From NCBI GenBank assembly GCA_902512305.1, contig CABXIU010000007.1, positions 1 to 64,000 on the forward strand: 64,000 bases of DNA, written 5' to 3'. This stretch comes from an uncultured Gammaproteobacteria bacterium (GTDB lineage Bacteria > Pseudomonadota > Gammaproteobacteria > PS1 > Pseudothioglobaceae). The position numbers and the translations under genes are program-made. Of this stretch, positions 1-8,010 are shown piece after piece; within the stretch, counting starts at the first letter, position 1; each line of letters opens with the position of its first letter. The notes beneath the pieces were generated by a model that saw only the letters and a list, made by a program, of their open reading frames with translations, was not told the DNA's origin and did not search any database.

Positions 1-264
1 AAATTTATGGGAAGTTTTATGATTTACAAAGAGCTTTGTAAATTCAAACAAAAACCCATTAAAAATCGAATTGAGAAGCTAATTAATCCAGAATCTAGAA
101 CAATTGAAAAGAATACTCTTCACGAAACTCTTAATTCAATATATCCATTCATTGATGACCATTTAGCAATAAAAGATATTTCAAAATTCGAGGACTACCG
201 TAGGAATTACCCTGATCGTTTTGAATGGAGACATTTTAAAACTCGATTTGATATTGTGAACTAA
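1..264 (+). CDS. Hypothetical protein, possibly 5'-truncated by the window edge
   Basis: The frame is open from base 1 (two codons precede the ATG at 7), so the true start may lie outside the window. From ATG 7 it encodes 85 residues; a second ATG lies at 19, and neither has a clear Shine-Dalgarno sequence in view. The product is charged and probably soluble, with an aromatic and basic C-terminal part (YRRNYPDRFEWRHF). I see no signal peptide, membrane segment or known motif and do not recognise the family. It ends 18 bp before the left copy of the 97-bp repeat and converges on the island operon. It could be the tail of a longer gene. Confidence 0.4.
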   Translation, partial: KFMGSFMIYKELCKFKQKPIKNRIEKLINPESRTIEKNTLHETLNSIYPFIDDHLAIKDISKFEDYRRNYPDRFEWRHFKTRFDIVN

Positions 265-282
265 AGTTATTTATATTGCTCT

Positions 283-380
283 AAGTCCAAATTTCGTTTG
301 ATGTGTGAGGGAGGGTGTATAAATGTATCCGTTATTGCGCTAGGCTCCCCCACCCGTTCCTTCAAAGTCAGTATATATAT
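283..380. repeat. Left copy of a 96-98 bp direct repeat flanking the peptide-transport island
   Basis: Matches 8892-8987 in the same orientation. The left arm (aagtccaaa, ttcgttt, atgtgtgagggagggtgt) and the right arm (gctccccc, ccttcaaagtcagtatatat) are conserved, and about 25 bp in the centre differ. GGGAG and CTCCC in the two arms are complementary in both copies, so a hairpin is possible. The two copies enclose the higher-G+C transporter operon and its regulator, as expected of attL/attR or of recombining repeats. No integrase is visible between them. Confidence 0.75.
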
Positions 381-414
381 GAGAGGGAAAGACTCAAAAG
401 TTCACAGTGTTATG

Positions 415-2103
415 TTACACACCATACTTTGCTTGTAAATTGGCTTCTAATAGTACCTTTGTGTATGCGTGTTTCGGTGCGCGAATGACATTCTCGGTAG
501 TTCCAGTTTCGACTATTTCGCCGTGATACATAATCACCATACGATCTGCCAAATGTCTGACGACATGAAGGTTGTGAGTAATAATCAGAATTGACAATGA
601 CATACTTTCGCGTAATTCTGCAAGCAGATTGAATATCTCTCCCTGAATAGACACATCAAGGCCTGCAGTTGGTTCGTCAGCAATAATCATTTTTGGACGC
701 AATGCCAAAGCACGAGCCACTCCTACGCGCCTAGCCTGACCACCGGACATCTCATGAGGATAACGATCCACGAAATCCGCTGACAACCCCACCAATTCCA
801 ACAGATGGATAGCCTCGTCTCGTAAATTAAGACCACTTGCTTTTTCCGAAACGATCAAAGGTTCAATCACCGAAGTTCCAACCGGCATACGAGGGTTAAG
901 GCTCCCGATTGGATCTTGCATCATCAATGACATTTCATTGCGGAACGAGCGCATATCTGCATTTGTGATGGACAACAAGTCAGTTCCATCAAAGTATATT
1001 TCACCTTTTTCAGATGGTACAAGGCGAAATGCTGCGCGGGCCAGTGTGGATTTACCCGATCCACTTTCACCAATCAGTGCAACAGTTTCACCGGGTGCAA
1101 TATCTAGAGAGGCTGTTTTCACAGCTTCAACTCTTTGTTTCGGCTTTCCAGTTAGTATATCAATTAGGCTACGCGGTTTACGGAAAGTAACATCAAGGTG
1201 GCGAATTGACAGGAGCGGGCGCGATTTATTGTTGATCCGCTTGCGATCTGTTTCAGGATCAGCCAGTTCTTTTAAACCTAAATTAAACATGATTGGAAGT
1301 CGGCGGCATTTTTCTTCAATCCTCGAAGGATCACAAGTCAAAAGGTTACTAGTGTATTTGTCAGAAGGGTTTGAAAAAACCTCTGATACCGTTCCACATT
1401 CTTTAATATCACCTTGGTGCATGACCGTGACATCATCACAAAGCTCTTCCACAACTGTTAAGTGGTGGGTCACAAACAACATTGAACAACCGATATCTTT
1501 TTGTAATTCCTTCAGAAGTTGAACAATCTCAACTTCAAGGGTTGCATCCAACGCAGTGGTAGCCTCATCTGTGATCAGCAGTTTTGGTCTAGCCATAATT
1601 GCCATGGCGATGCAAACTCTCTGTTTTTGTCCACCAGACAGCTCGTGGGGGTACATACTTAGACGAGCTTGTGCCTGGGGCATTCTAACTTGTTCAAGTG
1701 CCGCTAAAGCATTCGCTAGCTTTTCAGTGGTGCTCTGTTCGCTGAAATGTTGGATATCCAACATTTGTTTGCCAATTCGAAGAGTTGGGTTTAATGCACT
1801 CATCGGATCTTGGGACACATAGGCTAGATCTTTTCCTCGTATTTTTCCCCAATCTTGTGCCGTAAAAGATAGCAGATTGCGACCATCGAAATGAATTGAT
1901 CCATGTGAAATTTGTGCCGCGTAGGGAAGAAGGCCGATGATTGCATTTGCAAGGGTGGATTTACCACTGCCACTTTCGCCAACTAGGCCCATTATTCTGC
2001 CACGACTGATATCCATCGTTACATTATTGACGGCAGTGTGAGATCCAAATTTAATAGCTAAGTCATTGATTTCAATAAGAGGAGTATGTTCAGTCATTTT
2101 CAA
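415..2103 (-). CDS. Peptide ABC transporter ATP-binding protein, DppD-DppF type fusion with two NBDs
   Basis: A 562-residue cytoplasmic ATPase made of two nucleotide-binding domains, expected to drive the DppB/DppC-type permeases encoded just upstream. Walker A motifs GESGSGKST lie near residues 42-50 and 345-353. Signature motifs LSGGQ and MSGGQ, Walker B segments (LLITDEAT, MIIADEPT) and switch histidines (THH, THN) are present in both halves. The region after each NBD resembles the oligopeptide/dipeptide C-terminal extension. The TTG at 2101-2103 has a GGAG about 6 nt upstream; an ATG two codons later is the alternative. It is the last gene of the island operon, directly after the DppC-like gene. 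The exact peptide substrate cannot be read from the sequence. Confidence 0.9.
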   Translation of the reverse strand: MKMTEHTPLIEINDLAIKFGSHTAVNNVTMDISRGRIMGLVGESGSGKSTLANAIIGLLPYAAQISHGSIHFDGRNLLSFTAQDWGKIRGKDLAYVSQDPMSALNPTLRIGKQMLDIQHFSEQSTTEKLANALAALEQVRMPQAQARLSMYPHELSGGQKQRVCIAMAIMARPKLLITDEATTALDATLEVEIVQLLKELQKDIGCSMLFVTHHLTVVEELCDDVTVMHQGDIKECGTVSEVFSNPSDKYTSNLLTCDPSRIEEKCRRLPIMFNLGLKELADPETDRKRINNKSRPLLSIRHLDVTFRKPRSLIDILTGKPKQRVEAVKTASLDIAPGETVALIGESGSGKSTLARAAFRLVPSEKGEIYFDGTDLLSITNADMRSFRNEMSLMMQDPIGSLNPRMPVGTSVIEPLIVSEKASGLNLRDEAIHLLELVGLSADFVDRYPHEMSGGQARRVGVARALALRPKMIIADEPTAGLDVSIQGEIFNLLAELRESMSLSILIITHNLHVVRHLADRMVIMYHGEIVETGTTENVIRAPKHAYTKVLLEANLQAKYGV

Positions 2104-2105
2104 AC

Positions 2106-2978
2106 CTATCTGCGGAGTTTCGGATCAAGTATATCGCGCAACCTTTCCCCAAGTGTTGTGAAGGCGACTGTTGTCAGGATAAGCGGCAAGCCTGCTGAAA
2201 TGACAATCCAAGGTGTGTTACGAATAAACGAAAAGCCGTCATTCAAGATGGTACCCCAACTTGGTGTAGGGGGGCGAACGCCAAGACCAAGAAAGCTCAA
2301 ACCTGCTTCTACACCAATAACAAGCGGAATGTCCATGCTGGCAACAATCATGACCGGACCGATCACATTAGGAAAAATATGCCTCATCAAGATCCGGGGT
2401 AATCTTGTACCCATTGCCCGCTGAGCTTCAATGTATTCCATACTACGAAGCGACAGGACTTGGGTGCGCACCAGTCGTGCGTATGATGGAAAGGTCGAGA
2501 TGACGACAATCCCAATAATCGTATTTATGCTGGGGCCAAACAATGCGATCACTGCTAATGCAAACATGAGTGTTGGAAAAGAGCGGACGGTATCAAAAAT
2601 CAACAACATAGACCAATCAATCCAGCGACTTGTAAAGGCAGCGATCATTCCTAGAAAAATACCGATTGCTAGAGAAATCGACACAGCCGTGACCGCGAGG
2701 TAGCTAGCAACTTTAGTGCCAACCAACAGGCGGGAAAACACGTCGCGACCCACTTGGTCGGTTCCAAGCCAATGCGCAGAACTTGGTCCTTGCAGTTTGG
2801 CTCGTATATCCAGTTTGATGGGGTCGTATGGTGCAATCCAATCACCTGTGATGCCGACCACAAAAAATGCGGTAACAATAATGACACTGAACAAACCAAG
2901 AGGTGTTGAGCACAATTTTCTAATGACATTTCTAACCCGAGTCAGACCTGTGTGTTTGTTTGTTCTCTGTGCCATCAA
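2106..2978 (-). CDS. Peptide ABC transporter permease, DppC type
   Basis: A 290-residue inner-membrane permease of the binding-protein-dependent type. It has an N-terminal membrane segment, an OppC_N-like segment (PYDPIKLDI..., HWLGTDQVGRDVFSRLLVG) and the transport domain with the EAA-loop region (EAQRAMGTRLPRILMRHIFPN). It would form the channel with the DppB-type partner. Its start overlaps the partner's stop by 4 bp (ATGA), indicating translational coupling, and the ATPase gene follows immediately. The size is normal for the family. The G+C content is higher than that of surrounding backbone genes, in line with transfer. Confidence 0.9.
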   Translation of the reverse strand: MMAQRTNKHTGLTRVRNVIRKLCSTPLGLFSVIIVTAFFVVGITGDWIAPYDPIKLDIRAKLQGPSSAHWLGTDQVGRDVFSRLLVGTKVASYLAVTAVSISLAIGIFLGMIAAFTSRWIDWSMLLIFDTVRSFPTLMFALAVIALFGPSINTIIGIVVISTFPSYARLVRTQVLSLRSMEYIEAQRAMGTRLPRILMRHIFPNVIGPVMIVASMDIPLVIGVEAGLSFLGLGVRPPTPSWGTILNDGFSFIRNTPWIVISAGLPLILTTVAFTTLGERLRDILDPKLRR

Positions 2979-3910
2979 TTTTCGTCCTTTGTACGGGGAT
3001 CAAGCATCACATTCAGCAGATCAGAAATAGTGGTGGCAGTTACGATGAACACCGTACTCGCCAAAACTGTCCCCATAACAACAGGATAGTTTCGGCTTAT
3101 AACTGCATCGTACATCAGCTTTCCGATTCCAGGGCGGGAAAAGACTATCTCGACGATGACCGCACTCGATAGTATAAACCCGATGCTAACGCCTAATACA
3201 GTGATGGTGGCAGGTAAAGCCACGCGCAGCACATAAGCACGCAAGATACGTTGGTTTGGGATGCCAAAGGCACGGGCGGTTTTGACATGGTTTTGACCTA
3301 AAACTTCAATCATAGACGCCCGAACAAGTCGAGAAACATAACCGATCCATGTTAGTCCAATCGCAAGAGTAGGTAACACCAGATGCAACAGAATTTCCCA
3401 AAACCCTTCGCCAGCACCGATAGCAGGGAGAAGCTGGAGTGATACTGAAAAGAAAAGAATGAGGTAAAGGCCAATCACAATTGGTGGCACCGCAATCAGC
3501 GACACAGAAACCACACCGCTTGCCTTATCAAAAAACCCATCTCTGTGAACCGCTGCATAGGTTCCAATTGGGATACCTAAAAGCGTAACCAACAAGGTTG
3601 ATGCAACAAGCGACGCGGTGAAGGGAGCCTGTTCAATAAGAATACCCAAAACTGGACGGTTAGACGTCAAATCTACACCCAGATCGCCCTGCATTAGTCC
3701 AGAAAAAAAGTAATAGACTTGCACAATGAATGCATCGTTCAGATGCAACCGTTCCCGAAGCGCCTCTTTCAGTTCTGGTGTTGCACGAGGACCCAGCATC
3801 ACATTGGCTGGATCGCCTGGTACAAATTGTATCATGACAAAAAGCGCCGTGACAGCAAGAATAATAATCAGAATAGAGACTATTATTCTTTGAATAGCAT
3901 AAGCTAACAA
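2975..3910 (-). CDS. Peptide ABC transporter permease, DppB type
   Basis: A 311-residue inner-membrane permease. It has a DppB-like N-terminus (LAYAIQRIIVSILIIILAVTALF), the FVPGDPAN motif, several hydrophobic segments, and the EAA-type loop near ARAFGIPNQRILRAYVLRVALP. The start is TTG (3908-3910) with GGAG about 9 nt upstream, so this is not an ATG gene. The 5' end lies inside a 111-bp tandem duplication: a second, diverged copy of the first ~27 codons sits upstream and runs into an in-frame TGA before this start. The downstream partner overlaps by 4 bp. Confidence 0.9.
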   Translation of the reverse strand: MLAYAIQRIIVSILIIILAVTALFVMIQFVPGDPANVMLGPRATPELKEALRERLHLNDAFIVQVYYFFSGLMQGDLGVDLTSNRPVLGILIEQAPFTASLVASTLLVTLLGIPIGTYAAVHRDGFFDKASGVVSVSLIAVPPIVIGLYLILFFSVSLQLLPAIGAGEGFWEILLHLVLPTLAIGLTWIGYVSRLVRASMIEVLGQNHVKTARAFGIPNQRILRAYVLRVALPATITVLGVSIGFILSSAVIVEIVFSRPGIGKLMYDAVISRNYPVVMGTVLASTVFIVTATTISDLLNVMLDPRTKDEN

Positions 3911-4048
3911 GTCAAATTTCTCCCATTCATCGGTTCATTGTATCATGACAAAAAGCGCCGTGACATCGAGAATAATAATCAGAATAGAGACTATTATTCT
4001 TTGAATAGCATAAGCCAACACGTCAAATTTATCCCGTTAATCGGTTCA
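3827..4048. repeat. 111-bp tandem duplication of the dppB-like 5' end
   Basis: Unit 3827-3937 is repeated at 3938-4048 with only a handful of substitutions (for example gacagcaag versus gacatcgag, and ctaacaag versus ccaacacg). The period is 111 bp (37 codons), so the reading frame is kept. On the minus strand the upstream unit encodes a near-copy of the permease N-terminus (LAYAIQRIIVSILIIIL...) ending MIQ-TGA, then the intact gene restarts at TTG 3910. Confidence 0.9.
3938..4021 (-). pseudogene. Truncated duplicate of the dppB-like N-terminus, about 28 codons
   Basis: The upstream unit of the tandem duplication reads GTG/TTG-GCT-TAT-GCT... and would give a membrane-segment peptide of about 28 residues similar to the permease N-terminus, stopping at TGA where the intact gene continues FVPGDPAN. 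It lies between the CocE-like hydrolase gene and the working permease gene, downstream of the same promoter. It is a by-product of duplication; whether it is translated is unknown. Confidence 0.55.
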
Positions 4049-6091
4049 AAATCCTTTTCTGGGAATACGCTCATCCCAGCGTCGGCAACAGATCTCCTTG
4101 CCGTCCTCTAATGCTCGAACTTCGCCTCTCAGAAAGAACGCGTCTTGATCGCAGGTCATCGTCATTTTCCCAAAAGTTTCAACATCCCATCCATCACGTT
4201 TGTACCTCTTAGAGAACTGATAGTCGGCAGTGGCGCTATGGACATCCGTATTGCTGATTTCAAACTGATCTTGTGTGAAGCCAGAAATCATAAGATCAGA
4301 ACTGCTTAGATGCGTTTTTCCAAAATTATTGCGGATTGTGAGTGTTCGTTTGCCTGTAGTTAGATCTTCAAGAATGGTTCTACTAGGTAGATCAGGCTCC
4401 AGAACCGAAACCTTACTTGTCTCAGCAACTCGAGAGGGCTGAAATATGACCCGGTCGTCATCGCTTTGCTTTAATTCGACGTTTGGTAGAATAATCCGGC
4501 TACCTGCCAAATGCACTGTTAAATTATGCTTATCTGCCACAGGCCATGCTATTGGCCACATTGCATTTGAAACGGCAATCCTGAGTTTATGTCCTTTTAA
4601 AATACGGTAGGCCGTATCATTTAGGGTCAGTGAAATGCAATAACGTTCATCAGGCACAACTGATGCTTGAACTTCACGCCCATCGCGCTGTGCGAGGTTC
4701 ATGACACCATAGGTAATTAGAGTAGATGATCCGTCTTGTGCAACATCGCACAGGCGGACAGCCAACAATCCATTACCGGCATCGCTGCTCACTTCGAATT
4801 CAGCAGTAGTTGTTCCGATAATATCAAGTGGTACTTTTTGGATCGGCATATCAAAACATAAAGATCCAGCATCTTCATTGCGTTGATCACCAGGCATCTG
4901 CGCATTTCGAATATCTCCGTACCCTGGCATGTAATCCCCACTCATCATCCCAGTTGATTGAGGTGAATTTATTGACATTTGTCCCTGTGCAGGGCTATCT
5001 GAAGTTCCCTCAGGTGAAAGCCAAATCTCACGATACATTAGACTTTCATCAGGCCACGACTGGGCGTCAAGCCAAACACCATCACGCCAATTATGGCAGG
5101 GATCAACTGGGACATCTTCCTGACGGAATAAAGTCAGCATCGGTTCATCTTCTATTCCGTTCTCGATGCCTTTTAACCAGCGATCGAACCAACGAAGCAT
5201 TTCATCTAGAAAATTAACACCTGGTCCGGGCATTGCCCGATTTGGGTAAAGATGCGACCATGGTCCAATCAGACCTTTACGGGTTGAGGTAAGATTTTTC
5301 ATCAGACGCATCACGGTGTTGGGCCAGCAATCTGTCCAACCGGAGACCGCATAGACGGGAATTTTGATGCGGCTATAATCCGTACAAACTGAGCCTTGCA
5401 ACCAATAGTCGTCGCGTTGTTGGTGTTCGAGCCATGTCTTCATGAATAAAGGTGGTTCTTCGAGACGTTTCATCCACGCATCCCGCCATTCATTACCATA
5501 GATTACAGGATCAGGCGGGCGGCCGTTCAAAGCAAACATGACACCACCCCAACCAATTGTTTCGCCAGCTAAACCACCAACGAAATAAGCCCCATCATCA
5601 TAATAACGGTCAACGGAAGCTCCGACGGGCACAATAGCTTTCAGTGCAGGCGGTCGATGTGTTGCTAGTTGGAGCGAGGTGATTCCTCCCCAAGACAAGC
5701 CAAACATACCAACATTGCCGTTACTCCAAATTTGTTTTGACAGCCAATCAATAATCTCCAGACCATCTTGCTGTTCAATCGGCAGGTATTCATCTAGCTG
5801 AATACCTTCAGAATCGCCAGATCCTCGCATGTCAACACGAACACAGACATAGCCGTGACCTGCAAGATAAGCGTGTTGCTCTTCATCCCGGATGCGAGTG
5901 TCATCACGCTTTCTATAAGGAATATATTCTAGGATTGAAGGAAATATCTCAGTTCTACTTGCAACTGGTTTCCAAATCCTTGCGGCAAGACGTGTGCCAT
6001 CTGAGATTGGAATATAAATTTCCTCGTCGATGACTTGATAAGGGAGATCGGATAAAGAAACTTCAATGGGAGGATAACTGTCAGAAAACAT
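4046..6091 (-). CDS. CocE/NonD family hydrolase (X-Pro dipeptidyl-peptidase S15 type)
   Basis: A 681-residue alpha/beta-hydrolase with the N-terminal S15 domain starting at about IPISDGTRLAARIW, the oxyanion-region tyrosine (EYIPYRKRD), a nucleophile elbow GLSWGG with Ser133, and later Asp and His candidates (SGWTDCWP, GPWSHLYP). A C-terminal jelly-roll PepX_C-like region follows, making it somewhat longer than simple CocE enzymes. No signal peptide is evident, so it probably acts on imported peptides, releasing N-terminal dipeptides or acyl groups. It lies between the binding-protein gene and the permease genes of the same operon, supporting a role in using the imported substrate. The real substrate is unknown. 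Confidence 0.85.
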   Translation of the reverse strand: MFSDSYPPIEVSLSDLPYQVIDEEIYIPISDGTRLAARIWKPVASRTEIFPSILEYIPYRKRDDTRIRDEEQHAYLAGHGYVCVRVDMRGSGDSEGIQLDEYLPIEQQDGLEIIDWLSKQIWSNGNVGMFGLSWGGITSLQLATHRPPALKAIVPVGASVDRYYDDGAYFVGGLAGETIGWGGVMFALNGRPPDPVIYGNEWRDAWMKRLEEPPLFMKTWLEHQQRDDYWLQGSVCTDYSRIKIPVYAVSGWTDCWPNTVMRLMKNLTSTRKGLIGPWSHLYPNRAMPGPGVNFLDEMLRWFDRWLKGIENGIEDEPMLTLFRQEDVPVDPCHNWRDGVWLDAQSWPDESLMYREIWLSPEGTSDSPAQGQMSINSPQSTGMMSGDYMPGYGDIRNAQMPGDQRNEDAGSLCFDMPIQKVPLDIIGTTTAEFEVSSDAGNGLLAVRLCDVAQDGSSTLITYGVMNLAQRDGREVQASVVPDERYCISLTLNDTAYRILKGHKLRIAVSNAMWPIAWPVADKHNLTVHLAGSRIILPNVELKQSDDDRVIFQPSRVAETSKVSVLEPDLPSRTILEDLTTGKRTLTIRNNFGKTHLSSSDLMISGFTQDQFEISNTDVHSATADYQFSKRYKRDGWDVETFGKMTMTCDQDAFFLRGEVRALEDGKEICCRRWDERIPRKGF

Positions 6092-6122
6092 AAATCTTTT
6101 CTTTGTGTTAAAAAATTAAAAG

Positions 6123-6153
6123 CTTGCTGGCGAAGTAAGGCTCCGCCAGCAAG
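6123..6153 (-). terminator. Stem-loop after the binding-protein gene, probable attenuating terminator
   Basis: A perfect 10-bp stem CTTGCTGGCG/CGCCAGCAAG encloses an 11-nt loop. On the minus strand the stem is followed by CTTTTAATTTTTT. It sits between the end of the solute-binding-protein gene (6165) and the hydrolase gene (6091). Intergenic hairpins at this spot commonly let an operon make more binding protein than membrane components. Confidence 0.75.
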
Positions 6154-6164
6154 GGGTATACATC

Positions 6165-7700
6165 TTAGTTCGCAGTTGCGAAGTCTTGCAGTTTGTAGTC
6201 GCCATTCGGCATCAAGCCTGGGTTGATCGACGATTTGTAAACCCGCGCTAAAGGTGGATGGATCAGCCAGACAAAGGAATGCGATTCATCCATCAGCTTC
6301 TGCATTTGCTCGTACATTTCAGCACGCTTGCCAAAATCAGTTTCTGACAATGCTGCGTAATGTAGTTTCTCGTATTCAGCATTTTTGAACCATTCCCAGT
6401 TCCAGATGCCAGCTTGTCCTTCAAGGAACCACTGGGTAGACCATGCTGGATCTGGCGGGCTAGTGAAAGTTTTAAGCGTCATCTGCATATTGACACCTTT
6501 TTCGTCACCTAAACTCCAAAACGTTCCACTTTCATGCACGTTAAGTTGAAGATTCACACCAATTTCTGCCAGATTCGACTGAATAATTAGAGCTGCAGTC
6601 TGTTCATCTGTTGAATTCTGAAGTTCCAACTCAAGATTAAGCGAAGTGATACCTGCATCTGCAAGTAATGCTTTTGCACCTGCGACATCACGTGGTGGTT
6701 GTGCCTCTTCGCTGTGGCCAATAAGACCAGGAGCGACAAGTCCCGTTGAGCGTTCTGGGATGCCAAAGTAAGCTCCTTCAATAATCGCCTCAACATCAAT
6801 TGCTTTTTTAATCGCTTCGCGAACCCGCGCGTCCTTCAAATTTGTATTTTCCGCATTAAGACCAAGCCAAAAATAATCAGCACTTGGACGGACTTCAAGA
6901 AGCTCATCATCAGACAAAGACGCTTGCATACCTGGGACAGAACTTATGGCTACTTGGGTAATATCGACTTGACCTGCCTTAAACGCAACTTCTGCTAATT
7001 TTGGATCATTTATAGGAATCAGCTCAAGGCGATCAAAAGCAGGGGCTTCACCGTTCCAACCATCATGTGCTACAAGGACTGTACGTTGGCCTTGCTCCCA
7101 ACTTTCAATTTTATATGGCCCTGCAGTTACTTTAGGATCGGTCGTAAACTTACCGCCCATTTCTTCCATCGCCTTCTTGCTCAGGATAGCACCTCCCGTG
7201 TAGGGTAAAGTACTCCACCAGATTGGAGCGAATGGCTCTTTTAAGTGGATTAGTCCAGAATATTTGTCGAGCACCTCGACATCTTTTAGAGGCGACCAAT
7301 CACCAGCATTTGGTGCGGCAAGGTCTTCATTTAGGAAGCGCTCGAAAGAATATTCTACATCCTCGGCCGACACCTCGCCATATCCATTCGTCCACATGAG
7401 GCCTGGCTTGAGAGTGAACTTGATAGTTAGTTCGTCGATCTGCTCAATGCTTTCGGCAGATGAAAGCTGCCACTCCCAGTTTTTACTGGATTTAAACTCG
7501 ATGAGCTTAGGATAAATCGCGTGAATGACGTTTCGATCCGATTGACTTGCCCAGAAAGCTGGATCCAATTGTCCAAAATCAGATTGAACCTGAATCTTTA
7601 ACTCAGCAGCATAAGTTGGTACACTGACTGCCAAACACATAGCTATTCCAACGGAAAGGATCGACCTTGTCGTAAAATTTAGAATGTTATTAATTTTCAT
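6165..7700 (-). CDS. Peptide ABC transporter solute-binding protein (SBP_bac_5 family)
   Basis: A 511-residue periplasmic binding protein with a signal peptide (hydrophobic SILSVGIAMCLAVSVP, likely cleaved after TYA). It shows the family-5 features EDVEYSFERFL, GPYKIESWEQGQRTVL and DARVREAIKKAIDVEAI. It would capture a peptide or peptide-like substrate and deliver it to the permease pair. The ATG is preceded by AAGGAG at good spacing. It is the first gene of the operon, upstream of the hydrolase, two permeases and the fused ATPase, and downstream of a regulator gene on the same strand. Family 5 also binds opines, nickel and other ligands, so specificity is inferred only from the neighbouring peptidase. 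Confidence 0.9.
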   Translation of the reverse strand: MKINNILNFTTRSILSVGIAMCLAVSVPTYAAELKIQVQSDFGQLDPAFWASQSDRNVIHAIYPKLIEFKSSKNWEWQLSSAESIEQIDELTIKFTLKPGLMWTNGYGEVSAEDVEYSFERFLNEDLAAPNAGDWSPLKDVEVLDKYSGLIHLKEPFAPIWWSTLPYTGGAILSKKAMEEMGGKFTTDPKVTAGPYKIESWEQGQRTVLVAHDGWNGEAPAFDRLELIPINDPKLAEVAFKAGQVDITQVAISSVPGMQASLSDDELLEVRPSADYFWLGLNAENTNLKDARVREAIKKAIDVEAIIEGAYFGIPERSTGLVAPGLIGHSEEAQPPRDVAGAKALLADAGITSLNLELELQNSTDEQTAALIIQSNLAEIGVNLQLNVHESGTFWSLGDEKGVNMQMTLKTFTSPPDPAWSTQWFLEGQAGIWNWEWFKNAEYEKLHYAALSETDFGKRAEMYEQMQKLMDESHSFVWLIHPPLARVYKSSINPGLMPNGDYKLQDFATAN

Positions 7701-7759
7701 TTTTTCTCCTTTTTTTAATAATTGATAACTAATTAAAAGACCATCAATTGAATAAGCTT

Positions 7760-7788
7760 TTGTAGACTTAAAGTAATTTAAACTACAA
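7760..7788. promoter_or_regulatory. Imperfect inverted repeat in the 5' leader of the peptide operon
   Basis: TTGTAG-ac-TTAAA-gtaa-TTTAA-a-CTACAA forms a near-perfect 29-bp dyad with a 4-nt loop, about 60-90 bp upstream of the binding-protein start. It could be an operator or an mRNA hairpin; the sequence alone does not decide. Confidence 0.4.
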
Positions 7789-7874
7789 TCTCGAAAAAAT
7801 AGTCTTTATTTAACTTACCTAAAAGAGAATACATCAAAATTGATAATTTTATAATTTCGCATTAATAAAATACT

Positions 7875-7914
7875 TGAAGCACAATCATAAAAAAAGTGCT
7901 TCACTATGCTTCAC
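7875..7914. promoter_or_regulatory. Putative operator: one inverted and two direct TGCTTCAC half-sites
   Basis: TGAAGCAC (7875-7882) is inverted relative to GTGCTTCA (7896-7903), and TGCTTCAC recurs at 7897-7904 and 7907-7914, exactly 10 bp apart or one helical turn. It lies between the XRE-like regulator gene and the operon it probably controls. AAAAAGTG and CACTTTTT (7891-7919) also form a weak hairpin that could end the regulator transcript. Confidence 0.5.
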
Positions 7915-8010
7915 TTTTTATAAATAATAAAATTTTCCAGCGTAATTACTTTGCCGAATGTGAACAGTATTTTTGAAAGTCGAGAAAAATTAAACTAAAG
8001 TAATAGAGTT

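Larger units (their letters stand above)
7701..8010 (-). promoter_or_regulatory. 310-bp AT-rich intergenic control region of the peptide operon
   Basis: No gene is seen here. Reading towards the binding-protein gene (minus strand), it holds a triple half-site cluster (7875-7914), a possible promoter (TTGATG, 18 bp, TTAAAT), a 29-bp imperfect inverted repeat (7760-7788) and a strong ribosome binding site (AAGGAG) before the ATG at 7700. The region is much more AT-rich than the transporter genes it precedes. Confidence 0.5.

Noticed and set aside
283-380. Possible tRNA or tmRNA fragment as the island attachment site
   Set aside because: The repeat has no complete acceptor stem, anticodon arm or CCA end in either orientation; the GTTCGAG in the right copy is not part of a T-arm and is absent from the left copy.
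938-1522. 194-aa plus-strand ORF
   Set aside because: Shadow of the fused ATPase gene on the opposite strand; no family features, and the opposite frame has full ABC ATPase motifs.
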